Of a stretch of 64,000 nucleotides of DNA, positions 20,432 through 30,156 are shown one piece after another (position 1 is the first letter of the stretch; each line of letters begins with the position of its first letter). Both the position numbers and the translations under genes were made by a program. The DNA is taken from contig NZ_QEKT01000007.1 of NCBI RefSeq assembly GCF_003096575.1, forward strand, positions 1 to 64,000, written 5' to 3'. This DNA is from Convivina intestini (GTDB lineage: Bacteria; Bacillota; Bacilli; Lactobacillales; Lactobacillaceae). Under the pieces are notes generated by a model. That model was not told the DNA's origin. It saw only the letters and a program-made list of their open reading frames with translations, and did no database searches.

Positions 20432-20845
20432 ATGTTAGTACCAAAGCGTGTTAAGTTCCGTCGTGTACACCGTGGCCACATGCGTGGTGAGGCTAAGGGT
20501 GGTAAGACGGTTGCTTTTGGCGAATACGGCTTGCAAGCAACTACTTCAAGTTGGATTACCAATCGTCAAATTGAAGCTGCCCGTATTGCAATGACCCGTT
20601 ATATGAAGCGTGGTGGTAAGGTTTGGATTAAGATCTTCCCTCACAAGTCATATACATCAAAAGGTGTTGGAGTTCGAATGGGTAATGGTAAGGGTGCGCC
20701 TGAAGGATGGGTTGCCCCAGTTAAGCGTGGAAAGGTAATGTTTGAGGTTGGTGGCGTTTCAAAGCCAGTTGCCGTTGAAGCATTGCGTTTAGCACAATAC
20801 AAGTTGCCTGTACGTACAAAGATTATTGCTCGGGAGGCTGAATAA
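20432..20845 (+). CDS. rplP: 50S ribosomal protein L16
   Basis: L16 sits near the A-site tRNA elbow. The 137-residue protein starts [17 protein letters not shown] and has the conserved GMGKGAP-like [13 protein letters not shown] loop. AAGGAGGG precedes ATG 20432. The stop overlaps the rpmC start (TAATG). Confidence 0.97.
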   Translation: MLVPKRVKFRRVHRGHMRGEAKGGKTVAFGEYGLQATTSSWITNRQIEAARIAMTRYMKRGGKVWIKIFPHKSYTSKGVGVRMGNGKGAPEGWVAPVKRGKVMFEVGGVSKPVAVEALRLAQYKLPVRTKIIAREAE

Positions 20846-21051
20846 TGGCTAAAGCAAATGAATTAAAAGCTTTGTCACTTGCGGATTTGCAAAAGCGCGA
20901 AGCCGAATTCAAGGAAGAATTGTTCAACCTTCGTTTTCAATTGGCTACTGGTCAATTAGAGAACACGGCCCGTATTTCAAAGGTTCGTAAGGACATTGCA
21001 CGAGTTAAGACTGTAATTCGTGCGCAACAGTTAGCAGAAGCTAACAAGTAA
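20845..21051 (+). CDS. rpmC: 50S ribosomal protein L29
   Basis: L29 is a small helical protein beside L23 at the tunnel exit. The 68 residues show the family pattern [18 protein letters not shown] and the [13 protein letters not shown] helix. It is translationally coupled to rplP by an overlapping start. Confidence 0.96.
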   Translation: MAKANELKALSLADLQKREAEFKEELFNLRFQLATGQLENTARISKVRKDIARVKTVIRAQQLAEANK

Positions 21052-21072
21052 GACGAAAGGAAGAAGCTGAAA

Positions 21073-21339
21073 ATGAGTGAAGAACGTAATGCTCGTAAGG
21101 TTTACCGTGGCCGTGTTGTCTCTGACAAGATGGACAAGACTATTACTGTAGCTGTTGACACTTATGTCAACCACCCAGTTTACGGTAAGCGTGTTCGCTA
21201 CACAAAGAAGTTCAAGGCCCATGATGGAAACAACGTTGCCAAGCAAGGCGACATTGTTCAAATTATGGAAACTCGTCCTTTGTCTGCAACTAAGCACTTC
21301 CGTTTGGTTAAGGTTATCGAAGAATCTGTTATTCTTTAA
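21073..21339 (+). CDS. rpsQ: 30S ribosomal protein S17
   Basis: S17 is a primary 16S-binding OB-fold protein. The 88 residues begin [21 protein letters not shown] and carry the [21 protein letters not shown] signature. It lies 21 bases after rpmC with GAAAGGAAG upstream. Confidence 0.97.
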   Translation: MSEERNARKVYRGRVVSDKMDKTITVAVDTYVNHPVYGKRVRYTKKFKAHDGNNVAKQGDIVQIMETRPLSATKHFRLVKVIEESVIL

Positions 21340-21387
21340 TAATAACTACCAATCGTCGTAATTAATTGCTAACAAGGAGGATGAACC

Positions 21388-21756
21388 ATGATTCAACAAG
21401 AGAGTCGTTTAAAAGTGGCCGATAACTCTGGCGCACGTGAAATCTTGACGATTAAAGTGCTCGGTGGTTCTGGTCGTAAGTTTGCTGGCATTGGTGACAT
21501 GATTGTTGCAACTGTTAAGCAGGCTATGCCTGGTGGTAACGTTAAGAAGGGTGATGTTGTTAAGGCTGTTATCGTACGAACTGTTTCGGACGTTCGTCGT
21601 GCAGACGGTTCATACATCAACTTTGATGAAAACGCTGCTGTTATCGTTAAGGATGACAAGTCACCAGTAGGTACGCGTATCTTTGGTCCTGTTGCACGTG
21701 AATTGCGTGACAACAACTACATGCGTATTGTTTCATTGGCACCAGAAGTGCTCTAA
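21388..21756 (+). CDS. rplN: 50S ribosomal protein L14
   Basis: L14 forms an intersubunit bridge and is the target of RsfS silencing. The 122-residue protein starts [19 protein letters not shown] and has typical motifs such as [22 protein letters not shown] precedes ATG 21388. Confidence 0.98.
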   Translation: MIQQESRLKVADNSGAREILTIKVLGGSGRKFAGIGDMIVATVKQAMPGGNVKKGDVVKAVIVRTVSDVRRADGSYINFDENAAVIVKDDKSPVGTRIFGPVARELRDNNYMRIVSLAPEVL

Positions 21757-21780
21757 TACTGACAAGGAGGAGAGCCTATC

Positions 21781-22089
21781 ATGTTTGTTAAAACAGGTGA
21801 TAAGGTTCGCGTCATTGCCGGCAAGGACAAGGGTAAGGAAGGAACAGTTACTAAGACTGTTGCTGCCAAGGACCGTGTTGTTGTCGAAGGCGTGAACATC
21901 GTTAAAAAGCATCAAAAGCCTTCTAACGAATATCCACAGGGTGGTGTTATCGATATCGAAGCACCTATCCATGTATCTAACGTGCAATTGCTTGATCCAT
22001 CAACTAATGAGCCTACTCGGGTGGCATTTAAGATTGAAGATGGCAAGAAGGTACGTGTTTCAAAGAAGTCTGGTAACGTACTAGGCTAA
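21781..22089 (+). CDS. rplX: 50S ribosomal protein L24
   Basis: L24 is a KOW-fold assembly initiator of the 50S. The 102 residues contain the KOW motif [18 protein letters not shown] near the N-terminus and [22 protein letters not shown] precedes ATG 21781. Confidence 0.97.
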   Translation: MFVKTGDKVRVIAGKDKGKEGTVTKTVAAKDRVVVEGVNIVKKHQKPSNEYPQGGVIDIEAPIHVSNVQLLDPSTNEPTRVAFKIEDGKKVRVSKKSGNVLG

Positions 22090-22113
22090 TAGTCGAAAGG
22101 TGAAATCATTTTC

Positions 22114-22656
22114 ATGGCAACTACTTTAAAAGAAAAATATGTTAATGAAGTTCAACCTGCTCTAATCAAAAAGTTTGAGTTTACTTCACCAATGCAAGCT
22201 CCCAAGGTTGAGAAGATTGTCTTAAACATGGGTGTTGGTGATGCTGTTTCTAACTCAAAGAACTTAGATGAAGCGGTTGAAGAATTGAAGTTAATCGCTG
22301 GTCAACAACCAGTAATTACACGAGCAAAGAAGTCAATCGCCGGATTCCGTTTGCGTGAAGGTATGGCAATTGGAACTAAGGTTACTTTGCGTGGACAGCG
22401 TATGTACGACTTCTTAGATAAGTTGATTAACATTTCTCTACCACGTGTTCGTGATTTTCACGGTGTTTCATCAAAGGCCTTTGATGGCCGTGGAAACTAC
22501 ACATTAGGTATTCGGGAACAATTGATTTTCCCTGAAATTGACTTTGACCAAGTTAACCGTGTTCGCGGTTTGGACATTGTTATTGTTACAACAGCTGAAA
22601 ATGACGAACAAGGTCATGAGTTGTTGGCACAAATGGGAATGCCTTTTGCAAAGTAA
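22114..22656 (+). CDS. rplE: 50S ribosomal protein L5
   Basis: L5 binds 5S rRNA and P-site tRNA. The 180-residue protein is of normal length with [11 protein letters not shown] and the [17 protein letters not shown] motif. CGAAAGGTG precedes ATG 22114. The next gene in almost all firmicutes is rpsN, but here a 126-base non-coding hairpin region follows before rpsH. Confidence 0.97.
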   Translation: MATTLKEKYVNEVQPALIKKFEFTSPMQAPKVEKIVLNMGVGDAVSNSKNLDEAVEELKLIAGQQPVITRAKKSIAGFRLREGMAIGTKVTLRGQRMYDFLDKLINISLPRVRDFHGVSSKAFDGRGNYTLGIREQLIFPEIDFDQVNRVRGLDIVIVTTAENDEQGHELLAQMGMPFAK

Positions 22657-22663
22657 GTATTTA

Positions 22664-22757
22664 AAAAATGCAGTCGCTCATCGAGTGACGCGTTTTTAAC
22701 TGTTTAGGACTTTAGGGTCTTAAATAGTTAAGAGCGTGTCAATTGTTGACCACGTTC
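22664..22757 (+). promoter_or_regulatory. Three-hairpin spacer in place of rpsN, first hairpin terminator-like
   Basis: Hairpin 1 (22664-22697) pairs AAAAATGC and GTCGCTC with GAGTGAC and GCGTTTTT, with one bulged A and a three-base loop. It ends in a T tract like the other terminators here. Hairpin 2 (22698-22729) pairs AACTGTTTAGGAC with GTCTTAAATAGTT. Hairpin 3 (22732-22757) pairs GAGCGTG-TCAA with TTGA-CACGTTC. No reading frame long enough for S14 exists in the gap. It may attenuate or process the mRNA before rpsH. Confidence 0.65.
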
Positions 22758-22782
22758 AAAAATAATAGGAGGATATCGATAG

Positions 22783-23181
22783 ATGTCTATGACTGATCCA
22801 ATTGCCGATTTTTTGACTCGTATTCGTAACGCTAACCTAGCGCGTCACGCTTCAGTTGAAATTCCAGCATCTAACATTAAGAAGAGTATCGCCGAAATCT
22901 TGAAAAACGAAGGTTTCATCCGCGACGTAGAATACATTGATGACAGCAAGCAAGGTGTTATCCGCGTATTCTTGAAGTACGGTGAAAACCAAGAACGCGT
23001 TATTACAGGAATTCAGCGTATTTCAAAGCCAGGTTTGCGTAAGTATGCCAAGGCTGAGGAATTGCCAAAGGTCTTGAACGGTTTGGGAATCGCTATCTTA
23101 TCTACATCAAATGGTGTGATTACTGATAAAGATGCCCGTGCTAAGCAAGTCGGTGGCGAAGTGCTGGCTTACGTTTGGTAA
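22783..23181 (+). CDS. rpsH: 30S ribosomal protein S8
   Basis: S8 binds the central domain of 16S rRNA and, in E. coli, represses the spc operon by binding mRNA near rplE. The 132-residue protein starts [18 protein letters not shown] and ends with the GGEVLAYVW tail. AGGAGG lies 9 bases before ATG 22783. Confidence 0.97.
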   Translation: MSMTDPIADFLTRIRNANLARHASVEIPASNIKKSIAEILKNEGFIRDVEYIDDSKQGVIRVFLKYGENQERVITGIQRISKPGLRKYAKAEELPKVLNGLGIAILSTSNGVITDKDARAKQVGGEVLAYVW

Positions 23182-23205
23182 TATATCTAAGAAAGGAGAC
23201 TTACC

Positions 23206-23742
23206 ATGAGCCGTATTGGAAATAAAGTAATTACACTTCCTGCTGATGTGACTGTTTCACAGGAAGGCCAATTAGTAACAGTTAAGGGACCTAAGGGTGA
23301 ATTGTCACGCGAAATCGTTCCTTCCATTACTATGCATATTGATGGCGACAAAGTATCTTTCACTCGTGAAAGTGATGACAGCAAGCACCGCGCTTTGCAC
23401 GGTACTACTACTGCCAACTTTGCAAACATGGTTACTGGTGTAACTGAAGGATTTTCTAAGACTTTGAAGATGGTCGGTGTTGGTTACCGTGCTTCTAAGT
23501 CAGGTTCAAAGTTGACTTTGAGTGTTGGTTATTCACACCCTGTTGATTTTGAAGATCGTGAAGATTTAACTGTTGAAGTGCCTGATGCCTTGACTATCAA
23601 GATTTCTGGTATTTCAAAGCAACGCGTTGGTGATTTTGCTGCCGAAGTTCGCGCTGTTCGTCCTCCAGAACCCTATAAGGGTAAGGGAATTCGTTACGAG
23701 AACGAAGTTGTTCGTCGTAAGGAAGGTAAGACTGGTAAGTAA
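23206..23742 (+). CDS. rplF: 50S ribosomal protein L6
   Basis: L6 binds near the sarcin-ricin loop. The 178-residue protein has two homologous domains and the C-terminal signature [29 protein letters not shown] precedes ATG 23206. A 72-base AT-rich gap separates it from rplR. Confidence 0.97.
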   Translation: MSRIGNKVITLPADVTVSQEGQLVTVKGPKGELSREIVPSITMHIDGDKVSFTRESDDSKHRALHGTTTANFANMVTGVTEGFSKTLKMVGVGYRASKSGSKLTLSVGYSHPVDFEDREDLTVEVPDALTIKISGISKQRVGDFAAEVRAVRPPEPYKGKGIRYENEVVRRKEGKTGK

Positions 23743-23814
23743 TCTACTCTTATCAGCAGTTATATTTTTTAACAATTTTAATACTTTTATTGAAGAGAAA
23801 AGGAAAGCACAGCT

Positions 23815-24168
23815 ATGATTTCAAAACCAGATAAAAATAAGCTCCGCTTAAAGCGCCACAAGCGTGTCCGCGGTAAAATTTCTGGTACTGCTGCTCGCCC
23901 ACGTTTGAACGTTTTTCGTTCTAATGTTAACATCTACGCTCAATTAATTGATGACGTAGCGGGTGTAACGCTAGCAAGTGCCTCATCACAAAGTGCCGAT
24001 GTTACTGGTACAAAAACTGAACAAGCCGTTAAAGTCGGTGAATTAATTGCTAAACACGCTCAAGCAGCTAACATTGAAGAAGTTGTTTTTGATCGTGGTG
24101 GTTACGTTTATCATGGTCGTGTAAAGGCTTTGGCCGATGCAGCCCGTGAAAACGGATTGAAGTTCTAA
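23815..24168 (+). CDS. rplR: 50S ribosomal protein L18
   Basis: L18 anchors 5S rRNA to the central protuberance. The 117 residues begin with a basic tail ([21 protein letters not shown]) and contain [21 protein letters not shown] near the C-terminus, as in the family. AAAAGGAAAG precedes ATG 23815. Confidence 0.97.
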   Translation: MISKPDKNKLRLKRHKRVRGKISGTAARPRLNVFRSNVNIYAQLIDDVAGVTLASASSQSADVTGTKTEQAVKVGELIAKHAQAANIEEVVFDRGGYVYHGRVKALADAARENGLKF

Positions 24169-24186
24169 GGAAAGGAGGAATATAAA

Positions 24187-24693
24187 ATGGTTGAATTCGT
24201 TAGTCCTAATTCAGTTGGTGAATTAGAAGAAAACGTTGTTGCTATTAACCGTGTTACCAAGGTTGTTAAGGGTGGACGTCGTTTGCGTTTTGCTGCCTTA
24301 GTTGTTGTTGGTGATAAGCAAGGACACGTTGGTTTTGGAACTGGTAAAGCTCAAGAAGTTCCTGAAGCAATCCGTAAGGGTGTTGAAGATGCTAAGCGTA
24401 ATCTTATAACTGTGCCAATGGTTGGTACAACTATTCCTCACGATATTATTGGTGAATGGAGTGGTGGTAAGATTCTAGTTAAGCCTGCCAAGGAAGGTGC
24501 TGGTGTTGCTGCCGGTGGTTCTACTCGTTCTGTTATGGAATTGGCTGGAATTAACGATGTGACTGCTAAGTCTCTTGGATCTTCTACTCCAGTTAACGTT
24601 GTGCGCGCAACATTTGACGCTTTGTCAAAGCTTAAGAGTGCTGATGAAGTTTCTAAGATGCGTGGAGTTTCACTAGAACACTTAGCTGAATAA
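24187..24693 (+). CDS. rpsE: 30S ribosomal protein S5
   Basis: S5 lies at the mRNA entry and affects fidelity. The 168-residue protein has [18 protein letters not shown] and the [14 protein letters not shown] region. AAAGGAGG precedes ATG 24187. It lies 18 bases after rplR and 11 before rpmD. Confidence 0.97.
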   Translation: MVEFVSPNSVGELEENVVAINRVTKVVKGGRRLRFAALVVVGDKQGHVGFGTGKAQEVPEAIRKGVEDAKRNLITVPMVGTTIPHDIIGEWSGGKILVKPAKEGAGVAAGGSTRSVMELAGINDVTAKSLGSSTPVNVVRATFDALSKLKSADEVSKMRGVSLEHLAE

Positions 24694-24704
24694 GGAGCGA
24701 TAAT

Positions 24705-24887
24705 ATGGCTGATTTAAAAATCACTTTGATTAAGAGTGCGGCTCATCGCTTACCCAAGCAACGTGCCATTGTTAAGTCTCTTGGACTTAACCGTGTGTCT
24801 AGTTCAGTGGTGAAGCCTAATAACGAAGCGATCCGTGGCGCTATTTTCCACATTGCTCACCTTGTGAGTGTTGAAGAAGTAAAGTAA
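24705..24887 (+). CDS. rpmD: 50S ribosomal protein L30
   Basis: L30 is a small 50S protein of 60 residues, the normal bacterial size. It starts [15 protein letters not shown] and includes [28 protein letters not shown] precedes ATG 24705. Confidence 0.96.
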   Translation: MADLKITLIKSAAHRLPKQRAIVKSLGLNRVSSSVVKPNNEAIRGAIFHIAHLVSVEEVK

Positions 24888-24911
24888 AAAATAAAAAGGA
24901 GGGACCAAAAG

Positions 24912-25346
24912 ATGAATTTGAATGAATTACAGCCAGCAGCTGGTTCACGTCAAGTACGCAACCGCGTAGGTCGTGGTACTTCATCCGGAAACGGTAAAAC
25001 CGCTGGACGTGGTCAAAAGGGTCAAAAGGCTCGTGGAAAGACACGTTTGGGGTTTGAAGGTGGACAGATGCCTTTGTACCGTCGTATTCCAAAGCGTGGG
25101 TTCACAAACATTTCTCGTAAAGAGTTTGCTATCGTGAACTTGGAAAAGTTAAATACTTTTGATGATGGTACTGAAGTTACTCCAACTTTGCTAATTGAAT
25201 CAGGTTTGGTAAAGAACGCAAAATCTGGAGTTAAGATTCTTGGCGAAGGTAAGATTGAAAAGAAGTTGACTGTCAAGGCTAATAAGTTCTCTAAAGCGGC
25301 AGTTGAAGCAATCCAACAAGCTGGTGGCTCAACCGAGGTGATTTAA
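24912..25346 (+). CDS. rplO: 50S ribosomal protein L15
   Basis: L15 is a late-assembly 50S protein. The 144 residues have the glycine- and arginine-rich N-terminus ([20 protein letters not shown]) and the [18 protein letters not shown] core. AAGGAGGG precedes ATG 24912. The stop TAA shares its last base with the secY ATG. Confidence 0.97.
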   Translation: MNLNELQPAAGSRQVRNRVGRGTSSGNGKTAGRGQKGQKARGKTRLGFEGGQMPLYRRIPKRGFTNISRKEFAIVNLEKLNTFDDGTEVTPTLLIESGLVKNAKSGVKILGEGKIEKKLTVKANKFSKAAVEAIQQAGGSTEVI

Positions 25347-26647
25347 TGCTTAGCACGTTATTTAATGCAGTACGTGAGAAAGACATTCGGAAGAAATTGG
25401 GCTGGACTATTCTAATTCTTTTTGTTTATCGAATTGGAATTCATATCACAGTGCCCGGTGTTAATCCGGCCGCTATGAATTCGATGGCTAGCAATGGGCT
25501 TTTGAATATTCTAAACATTTTTTCTGGTGGTGGACTACTGAACTTCTCGTTATTTGCAATGGGAGTTTCGCCGTATGTTACTGCACAGATTGTTGTGCAA
25601 CTTTTGCAATTAGATATCGTGCCTCGCTTTGTTGAATGGAGTAAGCAAGGGGAAGTTGGTCGACGAAAGTTGAATAATGCAACGCGTTGGTTAACCATTG
25701 TGTTTGCTTTTCTGCAGTCAATCGGTATTACAGCCGGATTTAATTCCCTTTCCGCTTATGGATTAGTTAAGCAGACGAATAATGTTATGTCCTTTGTTAT
25801 TATTGGGGCAATTATGACCATAGGTACATTCTTTGCTGTTTGGTTGGGGGAAATGATTACTGAAAAAGGTTTAGGTAATGGTGTTTCCATGATTATCTTT
25901 GCTGGTATTATTTCTCAAATTCCCGATGGTCTTTATGAAATTTATAAAGAGAATGTCCTACAGGCTGGAAGTCAAAGTGATTTGATTACTGGTTGGGTAT
26001 TTACCGCAGTGATTATCGCTGCCATTATTTTGGTTGTTGGTATAACGACTTGGTTCTATGAAGCAACTCGTCGGTTGCAAATACAATATACTAGGTCGGC
26101 TGCTTCTTATGGAAGCGAAGCCTATCTACCACTTAAATTAAATGTTTCTGGAGTTATTCCAGTTATCTTTGCTTCATCATTTATTAGTACACCACAGACA
26201 ATTTTGTTTGCCTTTCAAGATAAGTTTGGAACTGCGCAGTGGTATAAGGTGCTTCAGCAAGTCTTTAGCATGACGACTGTTTCAGGTGCCATTTTCTATA
26301 CAGTATTGATTATCATCTTTACTTATTTTTATGCTTTTGTTCAGGTTAATCCTGAAAAATTGGCAGAAAATCTTCAAAAGCAAGGGGCTTACATTGTCAA
26401 TGTGCGCCCTGGCTTAGAGACGCAAAAGTTCATCACGGCGATGCTTCTGCACCTAAGTTTTGTAGGAGCGTTGTTCCTTGGTTTTGTGGCATTGGTTCCT
26501 TTAATTGCCTCAGATGTTTGGGGCTTAAACGAAAAAATTGGATTGGGTGGTACCAGTTTGCTAATTACAATCGGGGTTACACTTGATTTAATTCGACAAA
26601 TTGAAGGTCTGATTCAAAAGAAGAATTATGTAGGATTTATTCAATAA
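25346..26647 (+). CDS. secY: Preprotein translocase channel subunit SecY
   Basis: SecY is the pore of the Sec translocon and the partner of SecA encoded earlier in the window. The 433-residue protein has about ten membrane segments. Conserved marks are GVSPYVTAQIVVQLL in helix 2 and GLGNGVSMIIFAGI. The ATG overlaps the rplO stop, so the two are coupled. It lies 26 bases before adk. Confidence 0.97.
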   Translation: MLSTLFNAVREKDIRKKLGWTILILFVYRIGIHITVPGVNPAAMNSMASNGLLNILNIFSGGGLLNFSLFAMGVSPYVTAQIVVQLLQLDIVPRFVEWSKQGEVGRRKLNNATRWLTIVFAFLQSIGITAGFNSLSAYGLVKQTNNVMSFVIIGAIMTIGTFFAVWLGEMITEKGLGNGVSMIIFAGIISQIPDGLYEIYKENVLQAGSQSDLITGWVFTAVIIAAIILVVGITTWFYEATRRLQIQYTRSAASYGSEAYLPLKLNVSGVIPVIFASSFISTPQTILFAFQDKFGTAQWYKVLQQVFSMTTVSGAIFYTVLIIIFTYFYAFVQVNPEKLAENLQKQGAYIVNVRPGLETQKFITAMLLHLSFVGALFLGFVALVPLIASDVWGLNEKIGLGGTSLLITIGVTLDLIRQIEGLIQKKNYVGFIQ

Positions 26648-26673
26648 CTTTTTAGCTTAATAGGAGGCTATTA

Positions 26674-27240
26674 ATGGCTATGAATTTAATTCTCTTGGGT
26701 TTGCCTGGTGCAGGTAAAGGAACCCAAGGTGATTTAATTGTCAAAGATTATCCCGTTGTTCATATCAGTACAGGTGATATTTTCCGTGCTAACTTAGCTC
26801 AGAATACCGAGTTAGGTGAGCAAGCGCGTTCGTATATGGACGCTGGAAATTTGGTTCCTGATGAAATAACAAGTGCTATGGTTGCTGATCGACTAGGTCA
26901 AGCAGATGTTCAAGAGCACGGTTTCATGCTTGATGGGTATCCTCGTAATGAGGACCAGGCACGTTTCTTAGATCAGTACTTACAAGAGCATGGTACCAGT
27001 GTGTCAGCTACTCTTTATTTTGAAGTTTCAGATGACATTTTGCGCCAACGCTTGTTGGGTCGTGGTCGTGCTGATGATACTCCTGAAATCATCGATAATC
27101 GTTTGGCTGTTAATAAGGCTGCTAATTTACCATTAGTTGACTATTACCAAGCTGAAGGTGTTTTACACACTATCAACGGTAATGGTGATTTAGATGGTAT
27201 TTATCAGTCAGTTAAAGAAATCCTAGATGCTTTAGCATAG
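26674..27240 (+). CDS. adk: Adenylate kinase, short-LID form
   Basis: Adenylate kinase interconverts ATP + AMP and 2 ADP. The 188-residue protein has the P-loop [10 protein letters not shown] and the AMP-binding [10 protein letters not shown]. The LID reads [20 protein letters not shown], so the zinc-binding four-cysteine LID insertion of most firmicute enzymes (about 215 residues) is missing. AGGAGG precedes ATG 26674. A second Met two codons later is also possible. It follows secY in the usual order. Confidence 0.96.
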   Translation: MAMNLILLGLPGAGKGTQGDLIVKDYPVVHISTGDIFRANLAQNTELGEQARSYMDAGNLVPDEITSAMVADRLGQADVQEHGFMLDGYPRNEDQARFLDQYLQEHGTSVSATLYFEVSDDILRQRLLGRGRADDTPEIIDNRLAVNKAANLPLVDYYQAEGVLHTINGNGDLDGIYQSVKEILDALA

Positions 27241-27250
27241 GCTAAGTTTC

Positions 27251-27279
27251 TTGATAAATGTTAATAATTCTGATATAAT
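27251..27279 (+). promoter_or_regulatory. Promoter of infA-rpmJ-rpsM-rpsK-rpoA-rplQ
   Basis: TTGATA (27251-27256), 17 bases, TATAAT (27274-27279) with an extended TG at 27271-27272. It is among the strongest promoter matches in the window and allows the alpha genes to be transcribed independently of the S10/spc genes. Confidence 0.85.
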
Positions 27280-27330
27280 TCGATAGGTTATGCACTTATC
27301 GATTATGTCGTTTACTTGGAGGTAACGTGC

Positions 27331-27546
27331 GTGGCTAATGATGTCATTGAAATTGAGGGTAAAATCAAAGAGACGATGCCCAATGCAATGTTTCAAGTTG
27401 AACTTGAAAATGGGGCGGTAATTTTAGCTCATGTTTCTGGTAAGATTCGTAAGAATTTTATTCGTATTTTGCCCGGAGACCGTGTTACAGTGGAGATGTC
27501 GCCTTACGATCTAACTAAGGGTCGTATTACTTACCGTTTCCGTTAA
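27331..27546 (+). CDS. infA: Translation initiation factor IF-1 (GTG start)
   Basis: IF-1 occupies the A site during initiation. The protein has 71 residues with the OB-fold motif [27 protein letters not shown] at 27331 gives [10 protein letters not shown], matching the family, and GGAGG lies 8 bases upstream. An upstream in-frame start at 27316 would precede the binding site. It is the first gene behind the promoter at 27251. Confidence 0.96.
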   Translation: MANDVIEIEGKIKETMPNAMFQVELENGAVILAHVSGKIRKNFIRILPGDRVTVEMSPYDLTKGRITYRFR

Positions 27547-27596
27547 TCTAAACGGGGCGGTCTAATAATCAGTTAACCGAATAGGAGGAATAGATT

Positions 27597-27716
27597 ATGA
27601 AGGTACGTCCATCAGTTAAAAAAATGTGTGATGCTTGCCGTGTTATCAAGCGTAACGGCCGGACAATGATTATTTGCCCTGCAAACGCCAAGCATAAGCA
27701 ACGTGCTGGTAAGTAA
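27597..27716 (+). CDS. rpmJ: 50S ribosomal protein L36, zinc-binding form
   Basis: This is a 39-residue protein starting [21 protein letters not shown]11, C14, C27 and H33 form the C3H zinc ribbon, so it is the C+ type that needs zinc. AGGAGG lies 8 bases before ATG 27597. The stop codon is inside a perfect inverted repeat. Confidence 0.96.
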   Translation: MKVRPSVKKMCDACRVIKRNGRTMIICPANAKHKQRAGK

Positions 27717-27726
27717 ACTTACCAGC
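27705..27726 (+). repeat. Inverted repeat over the rpmJ stop codon
   Basis: GCTGGTAAGT (27705-27714) and ACTTACCAGC (27717-27726) form a perfect 10-bp palindrome that includes the end of rpmJ. No T run follows, so it is not a classical terminator. It may protect or process the mRNA. Confidence 0.6.
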
Positions 27727-27793
27727 TTCATTAATATTGATTGAAATTAAACATAAATGTTATTTTCAAAATACAACAAGGAGGTAAATTGTT

Positions 27794-28165
27794 ATGGCTC
27801 GTATTGAAGGTATTGATTTGCCACGTGACAAGCGTATTGTCATCGGCTTAACATACATCTACGGAATCGGTAATTCAACTGCACAAAAGATTTTGGCAGA
27901 AGCTAAGGTTTCAGAAGACGTGCGCGTACGTGATTTAAGCATTGATCAAGAAGATGCTATCCGTAATGCTATCGGTGAAATGAACTTGCAGTTGGAAGGT
28001 GATTTGCGTCGTAAGGTGTCACTTGACATCAAGGGATTGCAAGAAATCGCCGCTTACCGTGGTATTCGTCACCGTAAGGGATTGCCCGTTCGTGGACAAC
28101 ACACGAAGAACAACGCCCGTACTCGTAAAGGCCCAGCTACAGCAATTGCTGGTAAGAAGAAGTAA
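27794..28165 (+). CDS. rpsM: 30S ribosomal protein S13
   Basis: S13 contacts the P-site tRNA and forms bridges to the 50S. The 123-residue protein starts [19 protein letters not shown] and has [25 protein letters not shown] near its end. AAGGAGG precedes ATG 27794. The stop codon lies in a perfect 9-bp hairpin, and 182 non-coding bases precede rpsK. Confidence 0.97.
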   Translation: MARIEGIDLPRDKRIVIGLTYIYGIGNSTAQKILAEAKVSEDVRVRDLSIDQEDAIRNAIGEMNLQLEGDLRRKVSLDIKGLQEIAAYRGIRHRKGLPVRGQHTKNNARTRKGPATAIAGKKK

Positions 28166-28177
28166 AGATTACTTCTT
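28157..28177 (+). repeat. Hairpin over the rpsM stop codon
   Basis: AAGAAGTAA (28157-28165) and TTACTTCTT (28169-28177) are perfectly complementary with a three-base loop. The stop codon is the last part of the left arm. Confidence 0.6.
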
Positions 28178-28347
28178 TAGCAGTACTCGTTTTTGGAGAA
28201 TAGCATTTGTAGGGAAGGTCTAACTTTCGTTATAAGCGTTGTATCCTAATCGATGCCGCACATGATTATCACAACCTTAGTTGTGTAATGTTGGTTATTT
28301 AATTAGCCCGAGAAATTATAAAAAGTATTGAAAAGGAGGCAAATATT
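28178..28347 (+). other. Long non-coding spacer inside the alpha operon
   Basis: The rpsM-rpsK gap is much longer than its neighbours. It holds a perfect 6-bp hairpin CACAAC-CTTA-GTTGTG (28270-28285) and GG..TT / AA..CC repeats around it. No reading frame with a ribosome binding site was found. The end (AAAAGGAGG) is the binding site of rpsK. Its function is unknown; a protein-binding leader is possible. Confidence 0.4.
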
Positions 28348-28734
28348 ATGGCAGGTCGCACAACGCGTAAGCGTCGAGTGAAGAAGAATATTGAAACTGG
28401 CGTGGCTCATATCCATGCTACTTTCAACAATACCATCGTCATGATTACTGATGCTCAAGGTAATGCTGTTGCATGGTCATCAGCTGGTGCATTAGGCTTT
28501 AAGGGAAGTCGTAAGTCAACTCCCTTTGCTGCTCAAATGGCAGCTGAAGCTGCAGCCAAGGGCGCTATGGAAATGAACATGCGCTCAGTTGCAGTTACTG
28601 TTAAGGGCCCTGGCTCTGGTCGTGAATCAGCAATTCGTGCTTTGGCAGCAGCTGGTCTGGAAGTTACATCTATTAAGGATGTTACCCCAGTTCCCCATAA
28701 CGGATCACGTCCACCAAAGCGTCGTCGTGTTTAA
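28348..28734 (+). CDS. rpsK: 30S ribosomal protein S11
   Basis: S11 forms the platform near the E-site mRNA. The 128 residues contain [22 protein letters not shown] and end with [13 protein letters not shown], both strongly conserved. AAGGAGG precedes ATG 28348. Confidence 0.98.
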   Translation: MAGRTTRKRRVKKNIETGVAHIHATFNNTIVMITDAQGNAVAWSSAGALGFKGSRKSTPFAAQMAAEAAAKGAMEMNMRSVAVTVKGPGSGRESAIRALAAAGLEVTSIKDVTPVPHNGSRPPKRRRV

Positions 28735-28781
28735 TTGAATTTCATTGCTTCTGCTTTGAAAGAGGGGGTACGAATTTACTG

Positions 28782-29726
28782 ATGATTGAATTTGAAAAGC
28801 CAAAAATTCATCCCATTGAAGAGGATGCCAGCTATGGCCGTTTTGTCATAGAACCCCTTGAACGTGGTTATGGTACGACACTAGGAAATTCCTTGCGTCG
28901 AGTAATGCTATCATCGCTTCCTGGTGTGGCAATCAACACTGTTCAAATTGATGGTGTCGTTCATGAATTTTCAACTGTAGATGGTGTTGTTGAAGATGTG
29001 ACACAATTAATTTTGAACCTTAAAAAAGTTGTTTTGGCAACTGATTCAGAAGAAGAACACAGTCTAGAAATTGACGTTCAAGGTCCATTGGATGTCACAG
29101 CTGCTGATTTGCAAGGCAGTGCAGATATTGAGGTGCTTAACCCAGATTTGCATATTGCTACATTAGCTTCTGGCAAGTTACTGCATATGACAGTTACTGC
29201 TGTAAAGGGTCGTGGATATTCTTCTGCCGATGAAAATAAGAATTTGCGTGAAGAAATGCCAATTGGTGTTTTGACAGTCGATTCTATTTATACGCCAATT
29301 GATCGCGTTAATTACCATGTAGAAAACACTCGTGTGGGTTCTCGTGATGATTATGATAAGTTGACGATGGAAGTTTGGACAAACGGTTCAATCACACCTA
29401 GTGACGCTTTAAGTTTAGGTTCAAAGGTTTTGACTGAACACTTAAATTTGTTTATGGACATTTCACCTGTAGCTTCTGAAGCTAGTGTAATGGTGGAATC
29501 AGAACCTGTTGTTGCTAGTTCAACCGATTCAGCACCAATTGAAGATTTGGATTTATCAGTTCGTTCATACAATTGTCTGAAAAGAGCTGGTATCAATACC
29601 ATTGTTGAATTAACTGATCGAACTGAAGATGATATGATGAAGGTTCGTAACTTGGGTCGTAAGTCATTAGACGAAATTCAAGAAAAGTTAACTGATATGG
29701 GATTGGGTTTCCGTAAAGAAGATTAA
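28782..29726 (+). CDS. rpoA: RNA polymerase alpha subunit
   Basis: Alpha dimerises to seed RNA polymerase assembly, and its C-terminal domain binds UP elements and activators. The 314-residue protein has the N-terminal domain with [20 protein letters not shown] and the C-terminal domain with [17 protein letters not shown] and [20 protein letters not shown] precedes ATG 28782. It lies between rpsK and rplQ as in nearly all firmicutes. Confidence 0.98.
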   Translation: MIEFEKPKIHPIEEDASYGRFVIEPLERGYGTTLGNSLRRVMLSSLPGVAINTVQIDGVVHEFSTVDGVVEDVTQLILNLKKVVLATDSEEEHSLEIDVQGPLDVTAADLQGSADIEVLNPDLHIATLASGKLLHMTVTAVKGRGYSSADENKNLREEMPIGVLTVDSIYTPIDRVNYHVENTRVGSRDDYDKLTMEVWTNGSITPSDALSLGSKVLTEHLNLFMDISPVASEASVMVESEPVVASSTDSAPIEDLDLSVRSYNCLKRAGINTIVELTDRTEDDMMKVRNLGRKSLDEIQEKLTDMGLGFRKED

Positions 29727-29764
29727 TTGATCTTTTAAAATATTTGGAAAAGGAGGATTCACTG

Positions 29765-30148
29765 ATGGGATACCGTAAGTTAGGCCGTACATCTTCTCAG
29801 CGTAAGGCAATGTTACGTGATTTGACTACTGATTTGCTAATCAATGGTCGTATTACTACAACTGAAGCACGCGCTAAGGAAGTACGTAAGACTGCTGACA
29901 AAATGATTACCCTTGGTAAGCATGGAGATTTGTCTTCACGTCGTAAGGCAGCTGCCTTTGTTCGTAACGAAATCGCTGACGTCAAGGAAAATGATGGTGA
30001 CATTAAGGTTCAAACTGTCTTGCAAAAGTTGTTTGATGATGTTGCTCCTCGTTTCTCAGAACGAAATGGTGGTTACACACGCATTCTAAAGACTGTTCAA
30101 CGCCGTGGTGATGCGGCTCAAATGGTTATTTTGGAGCTTGTTGATTAA
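29765..30148 (+). CDS. rplQ: 50S ribosomal protein L17
   Basis: L17 lies near the tunnel exit. The protein has 127 residues from [21 protein letters not shown] 29765 is chosen because AGGAGG is 8 bases upstream. The in-frame upstream ATG at 29744 has no binding site. It ends the superoperon and is followed by a very strong terminator. Confidence 0.97.
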   Translation: MGYRKLGRTSSQRKAMLRDLTTDLLINGRITTTEARAKEVRKTADKMITLGKHGDLSSRRKAAAFVRNEIADVKENDGDIKVQTVLQKLFDDVAPRFSERNGGYTRILKTVQRRGDAAQMVILELVD

Positions 30149-30156
30149 TATGTATT

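Noticed and set aside
22657-22782. A hidden rpsN gene
   Set aside because: All frames were checked by eye; the longest is a few codons (ATG at 22669 stops after six), and no CxxC zinc motif is present.
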